In this document: piece by piece, positions 10,183 through 19,541 of the stretch | Numbering within the stretch: position 1 is the stretch's first letter | Layout of the letters: each line of letters begins with the position of its first letter | From: Blattamonas nauphoetae | Taxonomy: Eukaryota; Preaxostyla; Oxymonadida | Assembly: GCA_033064195.1 (NCBI GenBank) | Contig: JARBJD010000501.1 | Coordinates: 1 to 40,593 of the forward strand | Length of the DNA stretch: 40,593 nt | Direction of reading: 5' to 3' | The notes under the pieces: generated by a model | The model's input: only the letters and a program-made list of their open reading frames with translations | The model's database searches: none | Told to the model about the DNA's origin: nothing | Translations under genes and position numbers: made by a program

Positions 10183-10383
10183 TCAGCTGGCGATTGTTTC
10201 TGCACGATTGGGATGAACGAACTCACATTCACTTCCGTGTCGTGGCGGGAACTGGTTTGAGTGAGGACGCGGCTCGTTCTTGTTCATCGGAACAGAGGGC
10301 AGTACATTGCGAGCTGTTTGGCGTATGCGACTGGATCCATCGCTCCACGGAAGTCTTTCGATTTTGGTTTGGACATCGCTCAT
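10183..10383 (-). CDS. small gene overlapping the stop of the upstream gene
   Basis: An ATG at 10,383 overlaps the TGA of the GSAP-like gene (ATGA). The frame encodes MSDVQTKIERLPWSDGSSRI and ends RHGSECEFVHPNRAETIAS. GSECEFVHP resembles the second half of a CCCH zinc finger, but the first cysteine is not visible in this frame. A nearby ATG in another frame gives MSKPKSKDFRGAMDPVAYAK. A 27-nt GTGAGTTC...GTGCAG stretch at 10,200-10,226 could be an intron. I cannot decide which frame is used. Confidence 0.3.
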   Translation of the reverse strand: MSDVQTKIERLPWSDGSSRIRQTARNVLPSVPMNKNEPRPHSNQFPPRHGSECEFVHPNRAETIAS

Positions 10384-11813
10384 TTTTTCTTCACCATATC
10401 GCTGTCTTCATTGAATACAAGCTCGTCGCTCTCGACAGACGAGTCCGTCGAACCCACGCTGAGTGAGTCCTCTTCCCCGTCTCACATCGTTTTGGGCAAA
10501 GTTCGAAGCTTGTGTCGGATGTAGGTGGATGTGAAGACGACGTCGGGCATCCTCTCCAGGATGCGATGGTGGAGAGGGGAGAGATATCCTGTGTTGCAGT
10601 GTTCAGCGTTGGATTGCTCGCGAGCCTTGCCTGTGATCGCAATCCGTTGGAGTCTGCTCAGTGATTGTGCGTTGAGTGGGCCAGACGTGAGCAACCTGGA
10701 GTAATCGGAAAGGAGTGAGAATGTGTTCTGATTCACTGCTTTGATCACGCGAAAGGGGTGAGTGGTGTATGGAGTTGAGAACTTGGACATCAGAAACAGG
10801 ATGGTCGTGACAAACGTGGCAGTTTCGGATTGGCTGACGACTCCCTTTGGAATGAGAGTGCAGGGCGATGCGGGAAGAGGAAGGACCTCGTCGAGCTCGT
10901 CCCGAAACAGCTTCGTGTTCCTTCCTTGCTCACTCACCACTTGGATCAGCTGAGAGCGATACATCCGAATCCGTCGTCGGCGTGCTCTGTCCCGCTCTTT
11001 CTCTGTCAGATCCAGTTCTCTCTCGACGTACAAATCCCCCTTGTACATCAGACTGAAATCGAAGATCATGTTCTTCGTGTTGTACTTTTGGAGAAAGGGC
11101 GAGAGAAGAAGCGACGGAGTGAGCACAAACGGCTCGTTCTCCTTCAGCAGCACTTGCTCTGATCCGGCCAGCATCGCATCCAACAACAGCTTCAACCCAA
11201 AATTCGTGCTGACCTGCTGCCGTCCACCTCCAGCCATGCCAAACGTGCGGAGGACGCCTTCTTCGACAGCCTGTGCGATTTGCGGCAGTTCGGGGATGTA
11301 CGAGATGGTGGACATCATCACCGATCGGATGTCTTTCAGTGTGGTCGATGACTTGGTGAGGAGAGCGGAGAAAGGAACGGAGATCAGAATCTCGTGAATG
11401 ACCGCTGCGGTGAGAAGGGAGGGATTGCCAAGCGCGCAGTGGAGGAGAAGATTCCGGGCGAAGTCCAAATCGTGGTTGTGCACAACAGCGATGTGGATCA
11501 GAGCGACCATGTCTTGTGGTCGGATCGGGTTGAGCAGCGTCACCAACTTCTGCCAGTCGACATACAGGAAGATGATCTCGCCTGTCGCCGAGTTCATCAC
11601 AAAAGTGACGTCGTACTGTGCGTGTCTGATCGAGTCCACAGAATAATTCAGCGGAGAGTTGCGTCTGTACAGATACTCCTGCGGTGTGAACGTCAGAAAC
11701 ACGGAGTGGTTCTTTGTACTCCTTCGAATCACTGTTTCTGGGCGGGATGATTCGTCCAGGATGTCTTGAAGGGAGAGGGCAGTGATGGTCTCCTGGTGGA
11801 AAGTGAACGGGGT
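10380..11813 (-). CDS. host gene resembling gamma-secretase-activating protein (Pigeon/GSAP-like)
   Basis: This is the strongest host gene in the window. The long exon runs from an acceptor (CATAGCAG) at about 11,814 to 10,486. It continues after a 27-nt candidate intron (10,459-10,485) to a stop at 10,380, giving an acidic end SSVESDELVFNEDSD then MVKKK. The reading starts FTFHQETITALSLQDILDES. Around 11,500-11,620 the pattern SATGEIIFLYVDWQKLVTLL followed by AALIHIA-like helices recalls the GSAP segment where the propeller-like part meets helices (GKLYxALLxxxxLLxLL). Later helical parts read KLLLDAMLAGSEQVLLKENE and SRLLTSGPLNAQSLSRLQRI. GSAP family members act at membranes in protein processing; that role is not shown here. 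The 5' end lies in unresolved sequence above 11,814. A decayed partial copy lies at 12,120-12,400. Coding status is fairly secure; identity is tentative. Confidence 0.5.
10459..10485 (-). other. candidate 27-nt spliceosomal intron
   Basis: On the minus strand the 27 bases start GTGAGACGGG and end CTCACTCAG. Read through, the frame stops at once (LPKTM then TGA). Removing the 27 bases continues in frame to VGSTDSSVESDEL and a natural-looking terminus. Confidence 0.5.
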
Positions 11814-12119
11814 CTGCTATGATTTGAGGGAGGGCGGTGGAGGGAGAGGGGTGTTCCGCTCCATCTCAGGAAACATGAGAGCGATGGCTCGATCGACTGT
11901 GTGTGGATATGAAGTGTTGGGTTAGGCGGAGCAGGATTCTTAAAGGAGCGAGTGAAGATTTTGGAGTGGATGAGGCCGATGGAGGAGAGGAAGGGGGCGA
12001 AGAGGCTGGGGTGGTAGGTTGTGTTGAGGAGCACAATCCAGCAATGTAACACACTCGTTTGGACGTGTGAAAAGCAGAAGATCAGACTGTGTTGTAACGA
12101 CGACGGAATCGTTGCGGAG

Positions 12120-12400
12120 CAGACTCACAACCTTCTCTGTGTTCCTCCCCTGTTCACTCGCCACTTGGATCAGTTGTCGACAAGCTCTATCTTGCTTTTT
12201 ATCAGTCTGATCGACCTCCCTCTCGACAACTCAGTTTCCTTAGTAAATCAGACTGAAATCGAAGATCATGGTTTTAGAGTTGAACTTTTGGAGGAAAGGC
12301 GAAAGAAGAAGTGATTGTGTGACTACATGCGGCTCGTTCTCCTTCAGCAGCACTGACTCCGATTCAACCAACATCTTTTCCAACAACAGCATCAGTCCTC
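12120..12400 (-). pseudogene. decayed partial duplicate of the GSAP-like gene
   Basis: About 280 bp match the plus-strand sequence at 10,905-11,190 in the same order and orientation. Shared blocks include CACTTGGATCAG, CAGACTGAAATCGAAGATCATG (split across a longer match) and CGGCTCGTTCTCCTTCAGCAGCAC (also longer in the sequence). Many substitutions and small length changes leave no long frame, so this is a non-functional partial copy about 1.2 kb upstream of the intact exon, probably a tandem duplication relic. Confidence 0.75.
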
Positions 12401-12420
12401 TTTCGATCCTTCCTCACTTC

Positions 12421-12963
12421 CATCTAAAATCTGAGCATCATTTCCCACATCGTCCGCATCTCATTCTTTTTCATCTTCACGACTTCCAGCAACGTTCACC
12501 ATCCCTCTCATTGTCCTAGCATTCTCCATCTCTTCTCTTTCTGCTTTTTCATCTTTCTCATTCGACAGTTTGTTGTCTCTTGAGATGAAATCCAATTCAC
12601 ATCACAGTCCTGGATATGTGCTCTCAAAGTGTTCGTAGGAATTCGTTAAAAAGTTCATGGCTTGATGAATTGTTGGGAAATTGAATAAAAGAGCTGAGTT
12701 TCAGCTTTCTGAGAGAGTGATCAACCCAATTATTTCAAGATCAGTGCAACGAGTGGATGATGTCAATCAGCGCGGAATTCTATGTTCTGTCGTCATCAAC
12801 GATGAAATAATTCGAGAAAATTTCGAGTTCAGGATTCAACACTGAATTTACACTGATTATGGGTTCAAAACAAAGAATGGGCTCCAACTCCTCGAGAACT
12901 GAAACGCGCACCCAAGTTCAGGTCCTCACCTACTTCTATTGTGATTCTCTTTCACTTTTTTCA
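12421..12963. other. no recognisable gene
   Basis: AT-richer sequence with pyrimidine runs and no convincing frame. Its right edge contains CTTTTTTTCAG, an acceptor-like sequence before the 45-bp repeat. Confidence 0.4.
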
Positions 12964-13008
12964 GGACATTTGATTTCTTTGGATTTGAGGGGTTTTTTGG
13001 CATACCCT
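12964..13008 (+). repeat. 45-bp repeat, copy 2 (inverted partner at 7,399)
   Basis: Identical by eye to the complement of 7,399-7,443 and encodes GHLISLDLRGFLAYP. Similarity stops at about 13,008, just where the terminal repeat of the virus-like element begins, so the insertion may have cut a host copy here. Confidence 0.8.
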
Positions 13009-13012
13009 AAGA

Positions 13013-13123
13013 CCATTTCTGCGCTCCTGTGGACTTGTGGACTTGTGGACCTGTGGACCTCCAAAAATAAAAACCAATTTAAAAACCCGATCCACCTGGG
13101 GCACCTGGGGCACTTTTGGACTT
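13013..13123 (+). repeat. left terminal repeat of the Polinton-like element
   Basis: It begins with short tandem GTGGACTT/GTGGACCT units, then CAAAAATAAAAACC and CCGATCCACCTGGGGCAC plus a second CTGGGGCAC. The same order (GTGGAC, A-rich tract, CGATCGACCTGGGGCAC twice) recurs in the units at 32,780-33,375, and inverted near 31,640-31,735. Confidence 0.65.
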
Positions 13124-13160
13124 TCAATAGTTCTTCAAAAATATATCTACATTGTTATGC

Positions 13161-15631
13161 TTATTCTAGATTGTCTTCTTCATCGATTTCTGATTCAAGA
13201 GCAGACCTTCTGAGCAGTTCTGCATACTTTGGATCGATCACATAGCACCATACTCTTGTTTTATTCACTGTGACTTTCTTTCTGGTACAATGCTCATTTA
13301 AATCCATCTGGAACGTCTTTAGTTTTTTGTAATATTCAGGCATGAGTTCAGCCGCAATTGAGCATGGCATTCCTTTCTCCAATTCGTCAATGTGTTGCAG
13401 GCAAAAGTCTCCAATTGCTGATCTGGACACCTCCTGGAGTAGACATCTTGCATCTGTGTTTGGCAATTGTCTTGGATTGAATGTGGAAATGTCCCTTTGT
13501 CTGAAGTAGGTCAACAAATGTGAGTAGAATTCAGGAGAGAATGAGCGAATGAGGTTTAGGAAATAGTTGGCATCATCCTTACGTTTATTGGACACTTTGC
13601 ACACACAGTAACATCTATCGTCGACTTCAATCTTTACTGGATATGCATTGTTTGTACAGAAGATTAGGTTGGCTACATTCTCGGCATCACGACGAGCGAT
13701 TCCTTTCTCGTTTGCTCTAAAACTTGTATCTGATATTATGGATTTGAGGGCATCAAAATTGGACATTCTTTCCTCACCAGCATTCTTCAGTTCATTGCAG
13801 GCAATCAGCATCTTTCCCTCAATCACTGTATTGAAGGTACCACATAGTTCCTGAATATCTGTGACGTTTGGAGCAGAGTATCCACGCATTAGTTCACAGA
13901 GCACATTGGTCCAAACATTCTTGCCAATTCCTTGCATCCCCTTCAAGATTATGACAGACGCTGTCTTCTGACCTGGATTCTGAATGACAAAAGAAATCCA
14001 ATTCAAGATGAAGTTGTACAATTCGTCATTGTTGTCGGAAATTATCTCTTTGGTGAAATCTAAGAATGATTGAACAAGCTCATTGTTTACTTCGTCAACG
14101 AATGGGTATTTGTATCCTTGAAATAGTGAGAACATTTCTGGATTGTCACTGATGAATCGAATGCCATTGACCATGAAACGATTGCGATTGTCCTCGAATA
14201 GGCTTTGGCAATTGAATACTTTCACCTTCTTTGGATCCTCGTTTGGTATGGTCACTTTAATTGATTTCAACAATCTTAGGACATTGCTTTCTTTCTGAAC
14301 ATTGACGCAGTAGCAGAGATCAAGCGAACTGTATTCCTTCACAATGCAAAGCAACAATACTTCAACACATCGAAGAACTTTCAGCAGATCTCTCAGAACT
14401 TCCTTTTCTGATTTGTATTCTTTATTCGTAGCCTTTGTTCTGATTGTAGAGAAGTCAAATGGAGATAGAAGATCAATTTTGTCTTTGTATGGCTCATCAT
14501 TGCTTTGTTCAAGGCATTGGTCCTCATCAGATTCATCAATGCTGTCAAATACATCTGAGACATCGTAGTCCGTGAGAGGAATAACTAGTTCATCATTGTA
14601 GTATTTCTCGTTGTGGATTCGAATGATTTTGACGAGTACTCCTGGATGCGAAATATTCGATGCGTATCTGATTCTTTGAGCATCCCAATTCATTTTTGTA
14701 TTTTCTGTTAATGTATTGTGAGCATAGACGTCTTGGTACGTTTGGTCCAGCATCTCGTCAGTGAATCCATCAATTTGTCGCAATGAATTGAGTCCAGCAA
14801 ACAATGGCAACAACGAGACTTCATCCTCGAGTGAACGAGAGCCAGAATCATTGTGGATTGTCAGTCCTGTCAATCCTTTCTGATTACCTCTGCTTGCTTC
14901 AAGGTATACTGTTGAATAGAATCACTATCGAATGCAGGAGCTTTTGGACTCTCTGTCTTTGGAGGCTTGACTGATGGCTTCTTCTCCGATGGAATTGGCT
15001 TCAATGCAATGCACAGATTGGACAATACATCGGACAATGATGCCAGTTTGAAGAGCTGATTAAAATCATTCAATGTTGAATATGTATGGATTTTATTCTT
15101 GCCTTCGACCTTCCTTTGCACTCTTGATTTTGGTTGTACAATCCAGCGCAGATTGGAGTCTACACAAGCGAACAAATCCACATCGTATTGCTCAGTTTTC
15201 TTTACCTTCACCATTGAATTCTTTTCCAGTTTGTATCCGTCAATATCGCAATAGATGTGAAGGCCACCAGAACCAGTGACGACTAATCCGACATTTTTAG
15301 GGAGTACATCAATCACTGATTGTCTGATTTTGGTTTTGGTTTGTTCATCAGCATCCTTATTCAAGACGTCAATGTCCACGACTGCTAGATTGGTCACATG
15401 TGCAATATTTATCGCTGTTCCTGTCTTTCTGTTTCCAGCATTCTCGGTTGAAGCACCTTCACTATATTTCTTGTAGTCATATATTGGTACTTCATGAGCT
15501 CTCAAACGATCATACAAAGATTGTATTTCGACTGGAGTGCCGTTGAACAATGCTTCGAAATGATCGTTGATCAATCCAGGATTAATGGCACAAATGTCAT
15601 TGACTTTTTTGTCTTCAACTTTTGTGTTCAT
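13161..15631 (-). CDS. primase-superfamily 3 helicase (D5-like) of the element
   Basis: The replication initiator of the element, occupying two adjacent reading frames (the element has about one break in total). The N-terminal part, from ATG at 15,631, has archaeo-eukaryotic primase features: VVDIDV (metal-binding DxD), VTGSGGLHIYCD (the GxHxY-type motif) and a later YDVDLFA. The C-terminal part is a superfamily 3 helicase of the D5 type: Walker A GMQGIGKN, Walker B-like GKMLIACNEL, and the sensor segment NLIFCTNN. Together such proteins unwind DNA and prime synthesis at viral origins. The promoter at 15,632-15,660 (TATTTTATCTCC...TTAG) differs from the TAAATG type of the capsid genes. A second, fossil copy lies at 33,528-35,990. 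Confidence 0.85.
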
Positions 15632-15860
15632 TCTTTCTAAGGAGATAAAATATTAGATTTTTAAAAAAGTTAAGCGTTTGTTTTTTCTGACACCCACAAT
15701 TCACTGATATTTCGATCAGAACGCACCAGAATGACGTGCACACTCTCCCCATGCATCTGTGGCATCGGTGGATTGTTCTGGCCATTTTTGATTTTTTCAC
15801 TTTTTTTCACCTCCATATGTGAAAATACAAAAGTTGACTTTTTACAAATTAACTTTATTT
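15632..15860. other. promoter side of the primase-helicase and intergenic DNA
   Basis: On the minus strand, ATTTTATCTCCTTAGAAAGA directly precedes the primase ATG. The same block precedes the fossil copy at 33,528, which marks it as part of the conserved unit. Nothing else is recognised up to the repeat pair. Confidence 0.45.
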
Positions 15861-15865
15861 TTTGA

Positions 15866-16214
15866 GACCATCCAAAAGTGTACTGGCAAGGTTAATATCG
15901 GTCTGGTGAGCTTATTTATGATGTGTTTCGAGTGATCTGAGCAGTTGTGCTGGAGTTATGGGTGGTCCAAAAATAAACGTTAAACTTTTTTACTTTTCTA
16001 ATTTTTTAATTTGTATATGAAGAGCAGATCCAGACAAAGTTTGAAAAAAATGAAATCTGAAACTTTGACCATCCAAGACTGTTCCAAGGTCAATATCGAT
16101 CTGCTGAGTTCATTTATGATGTTTTCAGAGTGATCTGAGCAGTAGTTCCTGAGATATGGGTGATCCAAAAATAAACGTTAAACTTTTTTAACTTTCTGAT
16201 TTTTTAATTTGTAT
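15866..16214. repeat. two direct copies of a roughly 200-bp unit
   Basis: GACCATCCAA occurs at 15,866 and 16,067, and CCAAAAATAAACGTTAAAC at 15,967 and 16,165, so the spacing is 198-201 bp. The shared parts also include TTATGATG, GTGATCTGAGCAG and TTTTTTAATTTGTATATGAA. Each copy ends in a T-rich block and an ATG (16,017 and 16,215), so the repeat carries a promoter-plus-start module. It could equally be an origin or enhancer region. Confidence 0.7.
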
Positions 16215-16382
16215 ATGAAGAGGAGTTTCAGAACAAGTTCAAGTACAGAGCCCTCGACGGAATGTTCCAAGATACTCAGGCAAAATGGTGCCCTGGTGAC
16301 TGATGCGCAGAACGATTTGGAGGTTGGATTGGAGACGGATGATCGAAAGATTGTCCCCGGGGTTCATGTTGGCAGCACTTAG
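16215..16382 (+). CDS. small 55-residue ORF after the 200-bp repeat
   Basis: ATG at 16,215 follows GATTTTTTAATTTGTAT, similar to the element's promoters. The product begins MKRSFRTSSSTEPSTECSKI and ends RKIVPGVHVGST. The first repeat copy has the matching start at 16,017 (MKSRSRQSLKKMKS, 38 residues). The two starts share Met-Lys, then an Arg/Ser-rich stretch. No family recognised. It lies in a GC-richer stretch (about 16,230-16,510) than the rest of the element. Confidence 0.35.
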   Translation: MKRSFRTSSSTEPSTECSKILRQNGALVTDAQNDLEVGLETDDRKIVPGVHVGST

Positions 16383-16576
16383 ATGTGCCCGTAAATCATG
16401 CCCACCCAAGACTTAACCCTTCAAGGACTTCGCCAGCAGCAGTCATTAAGAAGGATCGCGATAGAACGATCCCCAAAGGAGTATCGGGGTGTCTATAGGA
16501 AGCTCGTACGAACGTGGGAAGGCTCTTCTCGACGGTTATTTTTGTTTTTTTATTCCCCAATAAAAGCAAAATAAAA
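16383..16576. other. GC-richer intergenic stretch with hairpin potential
   Basis: Contains GATCCCCAAAGGAGTATCGGGGTGTC, written here only as the pairing CCCC...GGGG arms near 16,470-16,490, and other small pairings. It ends in the T-rich promoter block TTTTTGTTTTTTTATTCCCC before the next gene. A structured RNA is possible but not supported by any recognised family. Confidence 0.25.
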
Positions 16577-17422
16577 ATGAATCGACAAAAATACAACTCA
16601 CATATGATTGATAAAATGATTGATCACAATCAATCGACGATCAAAGAGAACGCAGCCGCTATTGAGACAATCCAGAATGTTGTGCAACCAGATGGATCAA
16701 TCACTTGTTCAAGTCTAGCAACACCAGACATTAAAGGATTGATCAATGTTAATGGAGCGAAATGGAATATATCAGAGGGGACTCTTCCAAAGTATCCTGG
16801 AACATATCCGTCATCTACATTTAAGTCTGGCATTTCAATCTCACAATCGATTGCCGAAGCGTCAGGAATTCAGTTCAATGGTGATGGAATTATCATGTGG
16901 TCTCCCTGTGATACACCAGCATTGTATTACTACGATGAGGACAATGGTTCAGGAGTGTTTTCAATATCATCAACAGGAAGTTTTTCTCAGTTGTCAGACA
17001 GAAGAGTCAAAAGGAATATTGAACCATATCCCGATGTTCTTGAACAATTGAATAAAGTCGATATTGTACAGTATCAGTTCAACACATTCGACTCGAAGAT
17101 CAACAAAGTGACAAAACAAATGGAGAATGAGACTGATGAAGAACACTTGAAGAACTGCAAAGAGAAATGTGAATGTTTGAAGAAGGAAAGTGAGAAGAAA
17201 CACATTGGTGTGATTGCACAACAGATCCAAGAGATATTTCCCGAAGTCGTGAATGATTCCAATCCAGATTGTCTTCAAGTTGATTATGCAGAACTCTCTT
17301 GTTTCTGTATCAAAGCCATTCAAGAATTATCCTCTATTGTTGGACATCAACAGACCATCATCAATGAACTAATACAAAAATATAATTCACTGATCGAAAC
17401 AATGACTAGTACTCCAACATGA
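16577..17422 (+). CDS. virion fibre-like protein with C-terminal peptidase S74 (intramolecular chaperone) domain
   Basis: I chose ATG 16,577 (281 residues) because the frame above it has no ATG and AAAATAAAAATG matches the other gene starts. The N-terminal half is polar and beta-prone (for example SITCSSLATPDIKGLINVNG), as in fibres or spikes. From about residue 148 comes SDRRVKRNIEPYPDVLEQL, the signature start of the S74 domain, with the Ser and Lys of its self-cleavage dyad, and later KKHIGVIAQQIQEIFPEVV. S74 domains trimerise fibres and then cut themselves off. The C-terminus has helical coiled-coil character. Probably a receptor-binding or surface protein of the virion. Its 3' end overlaps that of the next, convergent gene by 17 bp. 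Confidence 0.85.
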   Translation: MNRQKYNSHMIDKMIDHNQSTIKENAAAIETIQNVVQPDGSITCSSLATPDIKGLINVNGAKWNISEGTLPKYPGTYPSSTFKSGISISQSIAEASGIQFNGDGIIMWSPCDTPALYYYDEDNGSGVFSISSTGSFSQLSDRRVKRNIEPYPDVLEQLNKVDIVQYQFNTFDSKINKVTKQMENETDEEHLKNCKEKCECLKKESEKKHIGVIAQQIQEIFPEVVNDSNPDCLQVDYAELSCFCIKAIQELSSIVGHQQTIINELIQKYNSLIETMTSTPT

Positions 17423-17816
17423 GATCAACCAGAAATTCGTAATACTCCTTGATTATTTTTCCATTGTTTGTCTCCGTTGTTTCCATCTCAATTGATTCGC
17501 CAGAACTGTCTTTGAACCAGATCTTCACAATTGATTGTCGAGTACTTAATTCCCACTTCTTTCGCTTCGCAATCTGTTCGTTACAGAAAGCTACATACGA
17601 ATCATTGAAGGCATCAGTCTGGATCCAATCACCATGGATTGTGATGTGTTGAGGAATATCCTTTGAAATGACTGTTGTTGAACCATTAATTTCTTCCCTC
17701 ACATGGATGAGTTTACAGTCGAGGAAGTAGATGTATTTTTGTTTTCGGGAATTGACAAAATCATGAGGAAATTGAGCAGTGTGAGAATTCTGAATTGAGA
17801 AGTAACGCTTCACCAT
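17406..17816 (-). CDS. small conserved-looking protein of the capsid gene block, function unknown
   Basis: 136 residues starting MVKRYFSIQNSHTAQFPHDF, with WIQTDAFNDSYVAFCNEQ in the middle and an acidic C-terminus. The T-rich block TTTTTTATTTTTGTAG lies just above the ATG. It is mixed alpha/beta in appearance, without signal peptide or membrane segment. Its place directly downstream of the capsid-like genes suggests a minor virion or assembly protein, but no family is recognised. Confidence 0.6.
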   Translation of the reverse strand: MVKRYFSIQNSHTAQFPHDFVNSRKQKYIYFLDCKLIHVREEINGSTTVISKDIPQHITIHGDWIQTDAFNDSYVAFCNEQIAKRKKWELSTRQSIVKIWFKDSSGESIEMETTETNNGKIIKEYYEFLVDLMLEY

Positions 17817-17842
17817 CTTGGTTTTCTACAAAAATAAAAAAT
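17817..17842 (-). promoter_or_regulatory. T-rich promoter block of the 17,406-17,816 gene
   Basis: The minus strand reads GATTTTTTATTTTTGTAG just before AAAACCAAGATG. Same T-rich core as other genes of the element, but without the TAAATG ending. Confidence 0.55.
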
Positions 17843-17858
17843 CAAAACTGTTCAATCA

Positions 17859-19541
17859 TTAAGAACCTCTCTTCACTTCTTCATATGCTTCTTGGAGTCG
17901 ACGATCAATGACATATCGAACTCGTGGTTTTCCACTTTCAATCCAGAACAACCAGTATGTCGCCTGATGTAATGCCAATATCGGTGGAGGAGGACCTTCT
18001 GGAGTTGATGTGAAATATGGATCCAGTTCTCCTTGAATGATTGGTGTTCCTCTGAAGACAATGTTCACTGATTCTGCTGTTGAGATACCATCTTCTCCAC
18101 CAGCAATTTCATTTCGATCTGTTGGAACCATAAAAGTGAAAGAAGTGGCATCTGTTGTTGCTCTTCTTCTCTTGAAATCTTTTCCTCTGTCGTTGTATAT
18201 ACGTGTTGAACAAATTGAATTCTCAAACTCTTGTGTTGCCGAACATCCAATGAAATCACCATTCACCATCATCATTTGATAGAACTCTGGTGATATTGTT
18301 GACATTGGGAAATTGGGAAAGTTGGATCCAAGCATTTCGAACAGACCAACATATTGAGGATTTCTGAAGACTGTACATTCATTTGGTCTTTCAGGGAATA
18401 AGCACATCAGATTCATGAGATTGTTGAGCTTGATACTTAAGTTTGATCTCACTCCCGTTGCATTTGCTTGTGATTGGAATGATTGGGTGTCAATTCTTTC
18501 TGCTTTCAGAACATAAACAGTCTTTGTGTATGTGTTGAAGAGGGATTGTTTTGTTGCATCTGTGATCTGGTATCCGTAACAAATAGTTGAAACTTTATCC
18601 ACCGATGAATGAAGCACAGTAGATGTCACCGATTTTGGAGAAACAGATGGGAAAGGGGTTGCTGTCGAACGTCCAAACCGATCAGGTTGGAGAACTGGAT
18701 TTCCGATCTGGGTAAATTCCTGTGTTAAAGTTGAGAATTCTCCGTGGTACATCAAGTCTATATTAGCATTCTGTGCCAAAGTCGAAAGCGTCATATTCGG
18801 TTGTTGATCGATACTGTTTTCAAACGTTTTTCGAACGACAGATGAAATCTGAACAGGAAAATACACAAGTGAATCAGTCGTTAAATGAAATCGTAAACGT
18901 AAATTGCCAAAGATGGAATTCGGGTATTGATCAAATGTACTCAATGGAAGTAGGTTCACAAATGGAATCACCAATGGAATTGTAAATGTGATGTTAGAAG
19001 AAGCTGCATCAACAGGAACATAATAGTATCCACATACGCTTGGATCCATTCTCTGAACATTTTCCCAAAGACTGTAACAATGTTTCATGTTGTTTTTCTC
19101 TTCGTATGACTTGAAAGTGTGATATAGAAATGATTCGTGAACATGATTATTCTGGAGTGTATTGTCAATGACGTTTCCTTTACTGTCGACGAGTCTCATG
19201 TCTCGAATTGCATCTGATGATGATTTATATCCATAGAACATACCGAATGTTCCGACATCTTTTGTGAATCCACCGTAAGGTTTCACGTATGGCACAGTGA
19301 TCGTTAAATCAATTCGCAAATGACTCTTCGCAAATTCTGTGACATCATGACCGTCATAGCACAATGGAACTTCAATCTCATCTGTTATTCTGCAAGGCAT
19401 GGGAGGATTTGTTGGATGTACTTCTTGAATGGAATAAACGTGCGGCTCTGAATCCCATTGTTTTGGCAAGTATGATTGAACTTCAATTTGCTCAATTAAT
19501 GTCGATGTTGGTTTTGATTGATTAGATCTGAAACTTCTCAT
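17859..19541 (-). CDS. capsid-like protein, paralogue 1
   Basis: 560 residues, ATG at 19,541 preceded by TTTCTATAAATG. Beta-rich throughout with few charged helices, the size of a double jelly-roll capsid subunit. It aligns by eye with the neighbouring 622-residue protein at several points: KHCYSLWENVQRMDPSVCGY against KHCHTPWQNAWNHDESVAGV, FGNLRLRFHLTTDSLVYFPV against FGDLKLSVYMNEDAFVCCPV, and a shared end PPPILALHQATYWLFWIESG against PAPILATTATTWWVLRYSNG. Hence the two are diverged duplicates. Polinton-like elements encode a double jelly-roll major capsid protein and usually a single jelly-roll penton; which role this copy has is not decidable by eye. Confidence 0.7.
   Translation of the reverse strand: MRSFRSNQSKPTSTLIEQIEVQSYLPKQWDSEPHVYSIQEVHPTNPPMPCRITDEIEVPLCYDGHDVTEFAKSHLRIDLTITVPYVKPYGGFTKDVGTFGMFYGYKSSSDAIRDMRLVDSKGNVIDNTLQNNHVHESFLYHTFKSYEEKNNMKHCYSLWENVQRMDPSVCGYYYVPVDAASSNITFTIPLVIPFVNLLPLSTFDQYPNSIFGNLRLRFHLTTDSLVYFPVQISSVVRKTFENSIDQQPNMTLSTLAQNANIDLMYHGEFSTLTQEFTQIGNPVLQPDRFGRSTATPFPSVSPKSVTSTVLHSSVDKVSTICYGYQITDATKQSLFNTYTKTVYVLKAERIDTQSFQSQANATGVRSNLSIKLNNLMNLMCLFPERPNECTVFRNPQYVGLFEMLGSNFPNFPMSTISPEFYQMMMVNGDFIGCSATQEFENSICSTRIYNDRGKDFKRRRATTDATSFTFMVPTDRNEIAGGEDGISTAESVNIVFRGTPIIQGELDPYFTSTPEGPPPPILALHQATYWLFWIESGKPRVRYVIDRRLQEAYEEVKRGS

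Noticed and set aside
16230-16510. The GC-richer stretch as a tRNA or 5S RNA gene.
   Set aside because: No A-box/B-box pair or cloverleaf was found by eye, and no known RNA family was recognised.
16396-16596. Minus-strand frame with a hydrophobic start (MYFCRFIFILLLLGNKK).
   Set aside because: The hydrophobic part is the antisense of the T-rich promoter block of the S74 gene, so a signal peptide is illusory.
18037-18279. Plus-strand frames within the capsid-like genes (also 18,773-18,985 and 20,258-20,461).
   Set aside because: Shadows of the capsid-like frames, with no family resemblance or promoter.
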